Position numbers and translations under genes: made by a program
From: Imbricaverruca yamaguchii
Taxonomy: Eukaryota > Arthropoda > Thecostraca > Neoverrucidae
Length of the DNA: 64,000 nucleotides
Direction: 5' to 3'
NCBI GenBank assembly: GCA_034440575.1
Contig: JAOTOL010001550.1
Coordinates: 1,676,001-1,740,000 of the forward strand
Shown here: piece by piece, positions 13,501 to 26,600 of the stretch
Position numbering within the stretch: position 1 is the stretch's first letter
Layout: every line of letters begins with the position of its first letter
The notes under the pieces: generated by a model
The model's input: the letters and a program-made list of their open reading frames with translations, nothing else
Told to the model about the DNA's origin: nothing
Database searches by the model: none

Positions 13501-16500
13501 AATCCCACAAAAAGTTGAAACTGCAGCTGTGCTAGAAATGGATCGTGCGCCATCCGCGCACACAGTCCAATGCTGGGTATTCTGGGCAAGAATGGTGAAC
13601 AGATATCAGAGAGAGAGAGTGGGGGCGAAACCGCAGCAGGAGTGGGTGGAGCTCGAATGAAACGGCAAGAGGAGCGGTGGTGGAACGGCAGCGGGAGTGG
13701 GTGAGTTCCAGTGAAACGACATCACGAGTAGTTTGAGTGCGAGTAAACGGCAATAGGGCTGGCTGGAGTGTGAGCTGAGTGCCACAGGAGTGGGTGGGCG
13801 GGAGCAGAGTAGTAGCCGAAGCGGTGGGGTGACGCGGTGCTGGATCACCCCGTGCTGGATGTGATGCCGTGCCGTGCGCCTATGGTGGCTGGATTCGAGG
13901 CTGGGCGGTCAGCGGCGGTAGGATTGGGAGCTGGATCTTCACCGATGGCACGATAGGGAGAGGGACCATCAGCCAGGGACATAGCCGAGGGAGGGGCGGC
14001 GATGGCGGTGCCCCTGCCTCGGCTCCTGCCGGACCCTGGTACGGCCCGAAGTGCCACGCCAGGACCCCCGCATGTAGTCGACTACGGGATCGCTTTGGAG
14101 AAGGCCAACAACACTTTTTTCTGGCTGCCGAGGCTGTTGTTGAACCACTAGAAACGTTTACGAACAGCTACGATTGCCGGCCCTTACGAACGTCTAAGGA
14201 AGCTAATAAATGTCTACGGGCTCTTACAAACGTCTGCGAGCCCTTACAAGCATTTATCTACCCCATACCGAGTTCTGAATCGACGTCCTTTCCAATGAAG
14301 TTTTGAGGGGCGTCGGTAGCTCAGTAGTTAAGCTGAGCATCTGGCACGCCAGAGGTGCGGGGCTCGATTGCCCGCGATGACCGCCTTTTCTGCCAGGGTG
14401 AGAGACAAGCGACGCCATATAGCCTCAGCTGCTGGGTGCGTCGTAAAGCCACAATCCAATCTAATCCAATGCAGTTTTGACATTCTGTCTCTTCGTCCAT
14501 GCTTAGGCGGGCTCAACTCCTGGTTTAAACAGTGTCATGCTTACTTACAATTTGAGGAGGGAGAGGATCCAACGATCCAGGTCCCCACTGAAGGTAAAAC
14601 AATAATGAAAAACATGCACAAAATAAAATGAATGAAATCCGGAGACTACCGGAGCTACGCCCCTGACGTCAGCGGTGGCAGGATTGGGAGCTGTGCCGTC
14701 CGTAGTGGCAGGATTGGGAGCTGTGCCGTCCGTAGTGGCAGGATTGGGAGCTGTGCCGTCCGTAGTGGCAGGATTGGGAGCTGTGCCGTCCGTAGTGGCA
14801 GGATTGGGAACTGTGCCGTCCGTAGTGGCAGGATTGGGAGCTTCACTGTGCATAGTGGTAGGATTCGGAACCGAATCGTCAGCGGTGCAAGACTGAGAGC
14901 TGCATCGTCTGGAGGGATAGGATTGGGGGCTGCACCGTCGACACTGGTAGGGTTGGGAGCTGAATCTTCAGCGGCGATAGGATTGGGAGCTGCAGTGGTA
15001 TGAGTAGGAGCTGTACCGTCAGCGGGGGCAGGATTGGGAGCTGGGCCATCGTCGGTGGCAGGATTGGGAGCTGAATCGTCAGCGGTGACAAGATTTGGAG
15101 CCGAATCGTCAGCGATGACTGGATTGGGAGCTGAATCGTCAGCGGTGGCAGGGCTGGGAACTGAATCGTCAGCAGATGGATCGTCAGGTGGTAGGATTGG
15201 GAGCTGCACTACCGTAGTGGTAGGATTTGGAACTGAATCGTCAGCGGTGGCAGGATTGGAAGTTGGGTCGTCGTCGGTGGCAGAACAAGGTGTGTGTGGG
15301 GGGGGGGGGGGGGGTCAGCACGCGTTATTGAGCGTGATATATAAGTGTACTTTCGAGCGTAAGGAACGCATGCACTGGGCAAAATAGCGAACATGGGAGC
15401 TAGCACGAGTCATGCCGAGAGACGGAGAGAGGGAAAGACGGAGAGACGGAGTTTCCAGAGCCGTGAGCATGTACAACAATTGAACCACCATACATCTGGT
15501 AACATGTAGAAATGTATTTGGTACATTATTCATTAAAATGGCATGTTATTTCGGGATAGCGTTGATATGTTTCCTACTGGAGAATGCATTTAAACATGAA
15601 AACTAGCACCTTGGTCATACTTTAAGGAGCGGCCTATATATACGTCACTGGTGTAGATGCATTGGCTGGTAAGTAATCAAGAAGAACACGAGTTTTTATT
15701 ACCAAGATTGTATGAGTATTTTCGGAGTGGAATGGTCATCCTGGACCATGTCTCCACGTCAATGTTATCAGACAGAAGCTGGGAATTACTGCTCGATGTC
15801 GATATTTGAGTTGAACGTTCAGTATTTCAAACGAGTCACAAAGATGCTATTTGGGAAAAACTATACACAGGTATTACTATCTAAGCAATTTTCCCGCTGT
15901 GACAGCGAGGAAATACGTAAACGCCAGGGGAAAATGACACTACATTCACAACTACTATATGTGCCATATGCCAACACTGGAACAAGGCGTCTGCGGAAAT
16001 ACTGTAGAAAAGTACTACGAACACAGTTAAGAAGCACATTGGCAGCAACAGAAGTTATTGGGGTGGCTCACCTAACACGCGATCCAGCTCAACCCCGCCT
16101 TTCCCGGTCATGCGATATTTTCCCAGTCTAATTTTCGTGGAAATATCAACGAAACGCATTTGTCTCAGTTGCACGATTCATTTTCAATCATTTTACATCG
16201 TTTTCAATCGTTTTCAATGATGTTCAATCGTTTTGTTCAATCCGCTAGAACAGATGTTTGAAGCAAACATACCAGATGGGGAAGCCAAGACTGGGATATT
16301 GCTTTTAATATACTCATCCAACAAATGCCTTTGCTGCGTTATAGGCAGTTGTGTATTATAACCATCGCCCGCGGAGTCGAATTGGTCATCCTATTAACTT
16401 ACTCGGGAACTTGACTGGAATCTTACACATTTGGCTCCTAATTAAACTGTAATCACGAGCCAAATCATTGGGTCGTTCTGATCATAGCTACGCAGTGATG

Positions 16501-17151
16501 CTTCGATTTTAATCCTCAGAGGTGTATGGATGGTCGTCCAAATCAGGACAAAAATTTCGGAACATAATCTGATGGCGACTTTAGTGAAACACTGTCTATA
16601 TCATTGTATATGGGGATAATAGACTTATTAACACCAGAGTTCAGCATGACTTCACCACCATTCAAGGCAGGGACTCGTCTAACGTGTTGACGTTGGAGGC
16701 CGCGGTCCCCGCTGTCGCCAGACCTTTCCCGTTGCTTTATCATTGCTGCAGAGACCGGCGTGAGCTGGGCGGCGACGATGGCCCCGCAGTGGCCGGTGGA
16801 CACGCCCCTCCCCACTCGAAATTTCTTAGACGAGCCCCTGCCCCAAGTTGGCCGTTCAAGTCAAACATGCTCTCCATATCCTGGACCAATCTACCCGAAC
16901 ACGGCCATTGATGTCGGCTAGCGACTAGATGTCACGTATGCTTCGTTATGCTTGCTGAGTCGACTGTGGGATCGGAAACCTGCACTTAACGTTTCGTGGA
17001 TGACATCCAATATTAAAGATGTCGTATTAGGTCAACTTCCTCGGATTCAGGAAAAGTCATTGATCTTGTAAAAATTTTACCGCGTTGTCATTCAAGACTC
17101 TGCAAACACGGCCTGCCAATAATTTACGAAGATTTACTGTATAGAAAGCAA

Positions 17152-17211
<60 letters not shown>

Positions 17212-17602
17212 GTGTGTGTATGTATAGAGATGATGGATGCCCGGAAACTTGTCCAAAGACAGAAGACAGCAGTTCAAAGACAGCAGCTCAAATTATTGCT
17301 TTCTATGCAGTACATCGTCGTAAATGATTGGCAGGTCGTGTTTGCAGATTATTGAATGACAACGCGGTCATATTTTTACCAGATCAATGACTTTTTCTGA
17401 ATCCGAAGGAGTTGACCTAATACGACATTTTTAATATTGGATGTCATCCACGAAACTTTAAGTGCAGGTTTCAGATCCCACAGTCCACCTAGCAAGCATA
17501 AGCAATCATAAGTGACATCTAGTCGCTGGCCGACATATTAATGGCCGTCTTTGACTAGATTGGTTCAGGATATGGAAAGCATGTTTGGCTTGGACGGCCA
17601 AC

Positions 17603-17669
<67 letters not shown>

Positions 17670-20600
17670 TCGGATCGATCGATAAGTGCTTTCGATTCGA
17701 TTAGTGATCAAATCGAAAGCGGTACATTCGAGCTCCAGATTTCTTCGAAATGCACCCATGATTAATTAGAGTTCGTGGTTGGCGATGTTTAATGGCTTTA
17801 CCAGTCAAACGAGTTGGGAGAGAGCTTCAGGAAATGTGATCTTCAAGGGACGATATTCTACTCGTTCCCATGTCAAACTTGCCTGCAGTCGAACAATGTT
17901 GGCAACTGCAGAAGTAACTATCCTTTGTTTCAATGGAAGTGCAATTTAGTTTTTTTCCCTGTCCGTTTTTATGCGCCGAACCGAAACAATCGAGAAGCCG
18001 CAAGCGCGCGGGCGTAATGAACGTATGGCACCGAAGGCTGCATACACAGCGTGAGAAGTTCAGTATGAGGTGTGAGCGTTGCTGAAGACCCTCGGCGGAG
18101 GATCGCGGCAGTGCCCGCTCGGCGTCAGCGCCCATTGACGGCACGTGACCGTGTGATGTCACTCGACCCCGCCCTAGCACGGTGCCGCCCAGTGCGTCCC
18201 GGCCGTGACAAGCTCTGACTGACCGTGTTGGCCGCAGGCAAGTTCCACCTGCCGATCCTGCCGGTGCCGGCGGCCGGCTTCCTGGGCGGCCGGCCGCTGG
18301 TGGGACAGCCGTCGCCGGTCGCCATGCCGGCGGTCATGGTGGCGGCGCAGCCGGCGGCCAAGACGCCCCCGCAGCCGGCGACGGCCGTGGCAGCCGCTCG
18401 CAGCACGCCGCCGGCCGCCACCAGCCCCACGCCCAGCCTGCCGCGCGACCGTGACCGCGACCGTGACCGTGACCGTGACCGTGACCGTGACCGTGACCGC
18501 GACCGCGACCGCGACCGGGAGCGCGAACGGGAGCGGGAGCGCGAGCGCGAGCGGGAGCGGGACAGGGACAGGGACAGCCTGCCCTCGCCGGGTCACTCGC
18601 AGGTGAGGCCGCGGTCGGTACAGTGGCGTCGCAAACACACATCGCGATGTGGACATGGACACTGACATGGATCGGGGACCTGAACAGGGTCAGTAGCACG
18701 GCAGTTGAAATCGAGTGTGACGAGACAGGGCCAGGGACAGGGACGAGGGCTTCTAATATATGACTCATGTGTGCGTCTAACTCTGAGGTCCTCGGCAGAC
18801 ATGGTAGACTTGTGTGTGGCTCATTGTCGATGGTTATCTGAATGACCTGCTACCTGGTCTGACGTTCATGCGATCCGAATTCAACCGTTACAGAAAGAAA
18901 CAAAAAACTCTGAAATCAGTCGAATTGCTACTCCTCACATACATATGTGAGACAGATAAGTTTTCCCGTGGGACTCGACACAATTTCGAAGTTACTGATA
19001 ATTATATTTCCGGGCAGAGGTTTCACTTAAAACCTTCGGGAGTGACGTCATTTGTGTGCCTTCGGCCGTGATGGCGTCCGTGTGGAGCCGCGCAGCAGCG
19101 TGCTCTCAGGCCGTGAGCAGGAGCGCGGCCGAGTCGTGTGACCCGCCAGCGCCCGCCTGCCCGCAGAACAGCGGTGACCTGTGGCCGCCGCGGCCGGCCG
19201 GCGAGGACGGCGAGCCGTACCCACAGTCCGGCTCGCCGCTCCAGCTGACGCCCACCCTGCGCGAGTCGCAGATCCGCCGGCTGGCAGACACTGCGCTGCA
19301 CATCGCAAAGTCGCTGCCCGACTTCGAGCCGCGCCAGCAGCACAGCAGCAAACGGAAGGCCTGCAAGGAGCTGGAGGTGCGTCCGCCACGCTGCGCTGGT
19401 GTTAGAGGGATCGGCTGGCGTGCGGACTGGGCGCCTGTCGTCCGCAGTGAGCCACAAGTCCCACGTGATGCTGGAATTATTCCCACCGGTCATTTTCGGG
19501 GATGTTTGTGGGCGCATGGCAGAGGTTGAATTTCCAGGTTCCCAATTTTTCCCACAATATTTGTATTGAAGTAGACGTTAGGTGTTTACAGCTGCAATAC
19601 TGGCTATAGTCGTTTGTTCACAGTCTATACCTATTAGTTAATATTACGTTTTGCCATTCTAGGCAGGAGGCAGCGCTTTATCGTCCATCTGTTCACGGTG
19701 CTGATAGCTACGTGAATATCCGATCAGAAAACATTCGGGTGATGGCATCTTGACACTCCCCGCAGTCTTTGCAATATCATACCCCGATCATCCCCTGTCG
19801 GCATGATATCGTGCAGTTGCTATCGCCCAACACTTCGCTGTCAACTATCCTCTGTGGTGCACCATGCCACCCTCCGCTGCTTTGTCCCACACATCCTGTA
19901 ATCTTGTCATTCTAGCCGCAGAGCCGGGCGCTTTTTATCCCCTGTTTGTGTAGGTTTTTATTCATTTGCATGCATAACCTCGGTTTTTGCCGCACGCGCT
20001 GGCCGGCCCGGTTTTGTTCGGCCGGTAATATCATTTTTAACTGCAATGATTAAAGGGTGGAGATGGTGCTGGACGTTTGCAACCAAGGCCGGGGGTGGTG
20101 CGCGGTGCCGACCGCTTCCTGGTGGCTGCCCGCTTACTTGCCCACGGCCTAGCATGCCAACATGCCGCGGCCATCAGCCCCAGCTAGTGCGGCCGGTTGC
20201 GCTGGCTCAGACGGTAATCTGGAGATGCGGCACTTGCATCGTTGGTTAATTAGCTGAGCGGGAAAGACTGGGCAGCATACGCTACACATTCGTACTTCAG
20301 TTTGGATGCGCTTCGATGGTATCTTTGCTGATCACCGTGATGCATTTTCAAGTTTCCCCTCTACATCATGTGCATTTCGCCAGTCCCAAATGATGCACAG
20401 TTTGGAATCACCGGCTTCCAGGATTGGGCAAAGAAGTACAATTTTCGAAACTCCACTGATGTTTCATTGAAAAGAAGCGTACAGGTTGAATATTCTTCAC
20501 ATTGAATCATCACTCTCCAGGACGGCTCGTTATCAAAATTTTCTCAAGGTCTCAGTGCTTTCTGTTTTGTGCCTTTTGCATTCATCCCTTTATTATAGTC

Positions 20601-23600
20601 TCGCCTTTCGCTGTATATATCGCCGCCTGAATATCATCCTAAGATCAATCATATGTTTGCAGGATTTACATTTCTGACAGCTGAGCTAATGCATGTCTAA
20701 ACGATCGCAGTGCAGGGTGTCGAAGTGATCCTTGAGATGTTTTTCCAAGATAACTCAGAAACCGCTCAAGACATCGCTTCGAAATTTAGTAGAGCTCCAG
20801 GCAGTTGAAACCGAACATGAGCGATGAAACATTTTTGGTTGCTAAATATGGAGGTCCTGTTTAATACGGTCCCGGGACTGGAGTAGGCTAATGTTAGGTC
20901 ATGGTCTTGTTATTCAGCTTTTTAATGAGCAAACGGCACAATATGCACTTAAAAGTGAAATGTTAATGTCTGTATAGATGATCAATGAAACACGCAGAAT
21001 AAACAAAAGAAGTGGCTTCAGGTCAGACACAAGCTCAAATGGCGGTATATGCCATAAGACAAATTCGTATATGGTTTTGCAATTAACGCATGTTGTTGGT
21101 AACAGATATTGCATATATAATGACAAAGCATGTCCTCTAATAGTATTCCCAGCTTCAAGTCGAAGTCGCGTCAGGTCATTGAGATATCACTTGTCAGATC
21201 TTAAGAGTATGGGCATCGCAAGTGCTCTGGGATCAGTTTTTTTAGGTCAATTGCATACGCCACGTCAATTGGATTCCTGGAACTTAACTCTAAATTGGTG
21301 CATTTTTCTCGGAATGTTTTTTTTTTGTTAAAAAAGGTAGTTAGATTGCATGCAGTTTGCTTTCCACAAATGATCGAAAAGATGGTATATTTGGTTTTCC
21401 TTTCGTGTCCCTCACTACCTTACCCTGAGCACAATGTTTCGAAATTTGTCAGCCTCAGCAATTCACGAAATCTTCAGTTGCTTGGCTTCCGAGCCGTAGC
21501 CTTGACGTCTGCATGTGCCAGTCTGTTAGAGTCCAAAAACAGCAAGGAAGAGCAGGCAATTGATTGCATCTCGACATTGATCTCTTTGACACGTGACCTG
21601 GAAGGCCAAACAAAATAAATATATAGAAATGTGCCACGTAACTCTGAAAGTTGAAGAATTGAACTGCATGAAGCCATTTACCGCCTTTGTCGGTCTAACT
21701 CGGAATAAAAGATAGTGGAAAAGATGAATTGACCCCGTCCTCCGTATTGTAAACGGCAGGGAATGTTGTCGCACTGCGAAGTTTCATAATATAGCCATCA
21801 TCAGTACGGCACATCAAACGTGACCGGTTGCCTGCTAAGTTGACAATTTTGTGCGAGAATATGAGGGGAGGGGCAGGGTAAGCTTGCAAAGGCCTCGTTT
21901 GCAGAATGCATTTGGCGACAACTTTACATTGCGCGTGATGTGTACTTCACGCTCCCTCATGGCCACCTTGTACGCTCTGTTACAGTATGTTCTCAGCATG
22001 GACCCGGACGACCCGAAGCGGATGGAGAAGACCAGAGAGTATGCGGCCATCTATGGGAGGTTCGACTGCAAGAGGAAAGCCGAGAAGCCGCTGACACTTC
22101 ACGAGGTGAGCAGACAAGCACCTCGACCTCGCCACACGATCCTCGGTAGAATTTTATGTGCTTTGGCTTTAGGTCGGAATGTGGAAATGCCGAACGTTAG
22201 AAACCGAGTAACTGCTGGATTTTGCGCTTCACCTGCGGCCAATCTGCGTCAGGAATTGCAACACTGAATGACTAATATCTCACAGCAGGTCAACCTGTTG
22301 TGGGAGCACTCACCATTCATGCTTACTATTTTAATTTGAGGTGACATCTATGTAAAGACAGTTGTCACACAACTAACACTCCAATGGGACTGCCACTTTC
22401 ATTGTGAACAGTAATGACACAGCTGTGATTTGCCCGTAATGCGCTCCGGTATCAGTAACTCCCGGTATGTGTGGCTAGCATTGGTGTTACACTTTCAGCA
22501 CTATCGGCCATCAGTTCTCCGGGGTGCGAAATGGACGAGTCGTGCCGGCCTTCTCGGCCTGAATCGTGCTCGGAGGTGTACCGACTGTGACGCCGGCTAT
22601 TGCGTGATAACTACTGCCAGTGCCATTTCCGTCCGGCCCCGATGGTAGATCAATTCTCCACATGTTAAAAGTTGCCTCCTGTACTTCGTGACGACGGTAA
22701 AGGACGTTGTTGTCCAGCATTCCTTTGTGCTGTCTGATGTTCCGGGGTGTTCCCTGGTGTCGAGGGGAGAATTAGCAAGTGTCACCACTTAACGCTGTTC
22801 ATTGATCCGTATGTGTCACTTAGCCGTCCCTTGTATGTTGATAAATGCTCACAGAGTGTTACTAGATGGCCCAGAGTCGGAGCCCTTCAGGAATCAGTCA
22901 CCGAGCTGATTTTTATATCGAGTACCTGTGAACGAGCATCTTTCCACCTCAGTTGTACAGTACCAGGTGTCAGCGACCGAGGGTATGACCACATCAACAG
23001 ACGGTGATCGAGTGCATGTCCACCTCAGACCCTGGTGACTTCCACTCCACCCCAGACGCTGGTGACTGAGTGTATGTCCACCTCAGACCCTGGTGACTTC
23101 CACGTCCACCCCAGACGCTGGTGACTGAGTGTATGTCCACCTCAGACCCTGGTGACTTCCATTCCACCCCAGACGCTAGTGACTGAGTGTATGTCCACCT
23201 CAGACCCTGGTGACTTCCACGTCCACCCCAGACGCTGGTGACTGAGTGTATGTCCACCTCAGACCCTGGTGACTTCCACGTCCACCCCAGACGCTGGTGA
23301 CTGAGTGTATGTCCACCTCAGACATTGGTGACGTCCACGTCCACCCCAGACGCTGGTGACTGAGTGTATGTCCACCTCAGACCCTGGTGACGTCCACGTC
23401 CACCCCAGACGCTGGTGACTGAGTGTATGTCCACCCCAGACGCTAGTGACTGAGTGTATGTCCACCTCAGACCCTGGTGACGTCCACGTCCACCCCAGAC
23501 GCTGGTGACTGAGTGTATGTCCTCATCAGGTGTCGGTGAACGAGGCGGCCGCCCAGATTTGTCTGCACGTGCCTGCGCTGCTGACGAGGCGGGACGAACT

Positions 23601-26600
23601 GTTCCCGCTGGCAAGACAGGTGGTGCGAAACTCTGGATACCAGTACTCAAAGGGACACTCCAGGTCAGGTGGCACGAAACTCGGGGTACCAGTACTCAAA
23701 GGGACACCCCAGGTCAGGTGGTTCGAAACTCGGGATACCAGTACTCAAAGGGACACTCCAGGTCAGGTGGCGGGAAGTTCGGGAGTCCAATACTAAAAGA
23801 GAGACTCCAGGTCTGGTGGTTCGAAACTCGGGATACCAGTATTCAAAGGGACACTCCGGGATGGTTGGTACTACCTAGTCCTACACTATGAAATGCCGCC
23901 TTACGATTACCTGCAGAAATTTCACAATGATAATAGTGAAGTTCAGGAAGATATATGCTGTGATGTGTGCTGTTTTTTTTTCAGAGTTGAGGCGAACGGT
24001 GACCGTGAGCGAATTGGCGACATGCCTTGGAAGTCAAGTGCTAGATGATTCGAACGAAAACAAGGCTTATTACCTTTGCTCTGAAACGTTGTAGGACAAC
24101 TCAGCTTTCAAAAATGTAACCGACCGGTTGCGTTTTGATTATTACTGTTTCACTTGTGATACTAGCTCTGATGTAATGCGAAACACTATTCCAAAGTTCT
24201 TCAAAATCAATGATAAGGATTGAAAGGCACGACTTAATTAAATTGCTATGCCATTTACACGTATATAAATGGTTGTCCTGTGAATGCATAGTAATGTATA
24301 CATACTCCCTGTCCGGCATCCTTCCGTGAGTGTCGCAGTTATGCGCCGTTTGTATCCGGATCCACCGACTAACCTCTGTGTCGGTCAGGTCACAAGGAAC
24401 GAATGCTTGTCCCTGTGTCGGTCAGGCCACAACCCAACACCTCTCTCTGTGTCGGTCAGGTCACACCCGAACACCTCCGTCTGTGTCGGTCAGGTCACAC
24501 CCGAACACCTCCCTCTGTGTCGGTCAGGTCACAACCCAACCCCTCCGTCTGTGTCGGTCAGGTCACACCCGAACACCTCCCGCTGTGTCGGTCAGGTCAC
24601 CACCCAACACCTCTCTGTGTCGGTGAGGTCACGCCCGAACACCTCTCTCTCTGTGTCGGTCAGATGACAGTAAACGAACATCCGCCTCTATGTTGATCAG
24701 ATGCCGGTGAACTAACCTCCGCCTCTGTGTCGGTCAGGTCCCAGGGCGCCCAGGGCTTCTCTCCCCGCGACCTGCGTACGATGGAGGACATGGCCGGCGG
24801 GAAGCGGATGAGACTGGACTCTGACTCACCGCCGGATCCGGCAGGCGATCCCGTCTGGCGGGCCAGACAGGTAGGTCATGCGCACTGGCCGACCCAGCTG
24901 CCTGCCCGACGGGCCCAAATCCGCGTCGTGCAAGGAAATATGTTAACCTGGTTGAAAAACAATCAACATTTTATACTGATGGTATTTGGGGAGTTCAAGG
25001 GAAGAAATTTGGGGAGTTCAAGTTGGGGATTTGGGGACTTCAAGGGAAGAAATGTTTCTTCTTCTGTTTATCAGTGCATTGAATGTTAACATGTTCAACG
25101 TACGAACTGAGATTACGCAACGAAAATCACGTCGTTAAAAGGCAGCCGATTAAATTTACGGTTCAAAATCAACAACAATCCAGTCGCCCACCAGATACCT
25201 TCGTACGTACTCGTTAGCGTGGGCTATTTGAATAATTAGACATACGCAAAAAAAATGAATCGTCTTCTTCAATGCGTTGGCTCCATTTGCAGCCGATGGT
25301 ATTGTTTCGTTCAGTTTGCTGCTTTTTCACCTCCGAAAATGAAACAAATGAACTGTGACAAGAAAATTTCACTTGATCTCATTCTGGCTTCCCCTACGGT
25401 GCCACCCTTGTTACATGGCGGCTTCGGTCGCTTCGTTCACCCAGTGACTATATGTTGGGTCGAAATTGCACTCGCGCCAAAATTGCACTCGAGCCATATG
25501 ACGGTAGTAGGACAAAGTTTCTGATGAGGTAGAGGACGCATACATGGTTCCGCGTATTCACTTTCAGAAGCGCATTAAAGCAGACTTGTGCGCGCAAAAT
25601 GTGCGTGCTCTTCAAGAAAATCCTAATTGGGTTTGGTTTGGGCGCTTGCCCTGAATGGTCTGCCTGAATAGGACAGTGGTCGGTCGTCGAGTGACACCGC
25701 CTGGATAGATCAGTGGTCGGGCGTCGAATGACACCGCCTGAATAGATGTTGAGTGACACCGCCTGGATAGATCAGTGGTCGGACGTCAAGTGACATAGCC
25801 TGGACAGATCAGTAGTCGGACGTCAAGTGACAGAGCCTGGATAGATCAGTGGTCGGGCGTCGAGTGACACCGCCTAAATATAGGTCAGTGGCGTTACAAC
25901 GGATGGGCCGAAGGGTGCAGCCGCCCTCCCCCTGGAGGGTCGGAGGCGGCTCTCCAGGCGACCGCCTTGGGGGCCCGTAAGGAATCAGTATAGGAGGCCC
26001 GCAGGGGCCACTTGCACGGGGGCTAGCGTGATATACCCCACGCTTAGCCGACTCACCAGTGCCATCACATGCGTTTTTGCCTTGCGCGGTCACCAAAACA
26101 AAATCCACTGACGTGTACCCCATGCTTTCTGGTGGCTACAAATATTTACAAAGTTATGGTTGTACTTATGCTTTCCAGCGCAACCATCGGAGTGGAAATG
26201 AACTTTGTCCAGTTCTGAATGCATCTTCCGTATGCAAGAAATCAGCACAGACCGGAACGCTGCCAGTGCGGCTGTGCTTTGTGTCAGGGAGCTAGACCAC
26301 ACAAAAGCTTTTGTATGAATCGTTCATGCATAGCGTTCACGGATGAAGTGTGCATTTGAAGGTATCCCAATGAAAACCTTGAGCCGTATCCGGGGTGACA
26401 ACGAAAAATGTCGAAAAAGAACCGACCGCAACTGTTTCACTGTCAAAGATTGCCACGCAGTTGCTTAAGGTGCTGCGGTTGCGCCTGGACGATACAGTGG
26501 CGACGCGTCAGCGGCGATCCTGCGTCACTAAGCGTAGAAACATGCTCACCGTCCTGAAGCACAACATCAATCAACGTGCAACGACCGACAAATCACTCAC

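Larger units (their letters stand above)
10559..18237 (+). other. nab: nab intron a/b (7.7 kb)
   Basis: After the 42-bp triplicate, sequence to about 13.6 kb is unremarkable AT-balanced intron with short incidental frames. 13.6-14.0 kb is GC-rich with degenerate repeats; 14.08-14.27 kb holds degenerate 'acgaacgtctacgggccctt' units. The SINE, 30-bp array, poly-G, foldback element and (AT)n tracts are listed separately. A 139-codon frame at 15712-16131 is not recognisable. Confidence 0.75.
23620..24744 (+). other. nab: nab intron e/f
   Basis: It begins with the 49-bp array and ends with the ~34-bp array. The 23.88-24.33 kb middle is ordinary AT-rich intron. Confidence 0.85.

Noticed and set aside
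14305..14385. Functional tRNA gene
   Set aside because: A and B boxes are present but the anticodon stem leaves a 4-nt loop and the acceptor arms do not pair; it is the head of a SINE.
14655..15209. 184-codon minus frame with Ala-Pro-Asn-Pro-Ala-Thr repeats
   Set aside because: Translation of the 30-bp minisatellite inside a nab intron.
15712..16131. 139-codon plus frame
   Set aside because: Not repeat-derived, but no recognisable domain, AT-rich codon use, and it lies in a nab intron without evident promoter or splice support. Kept as unexplained rather than called.
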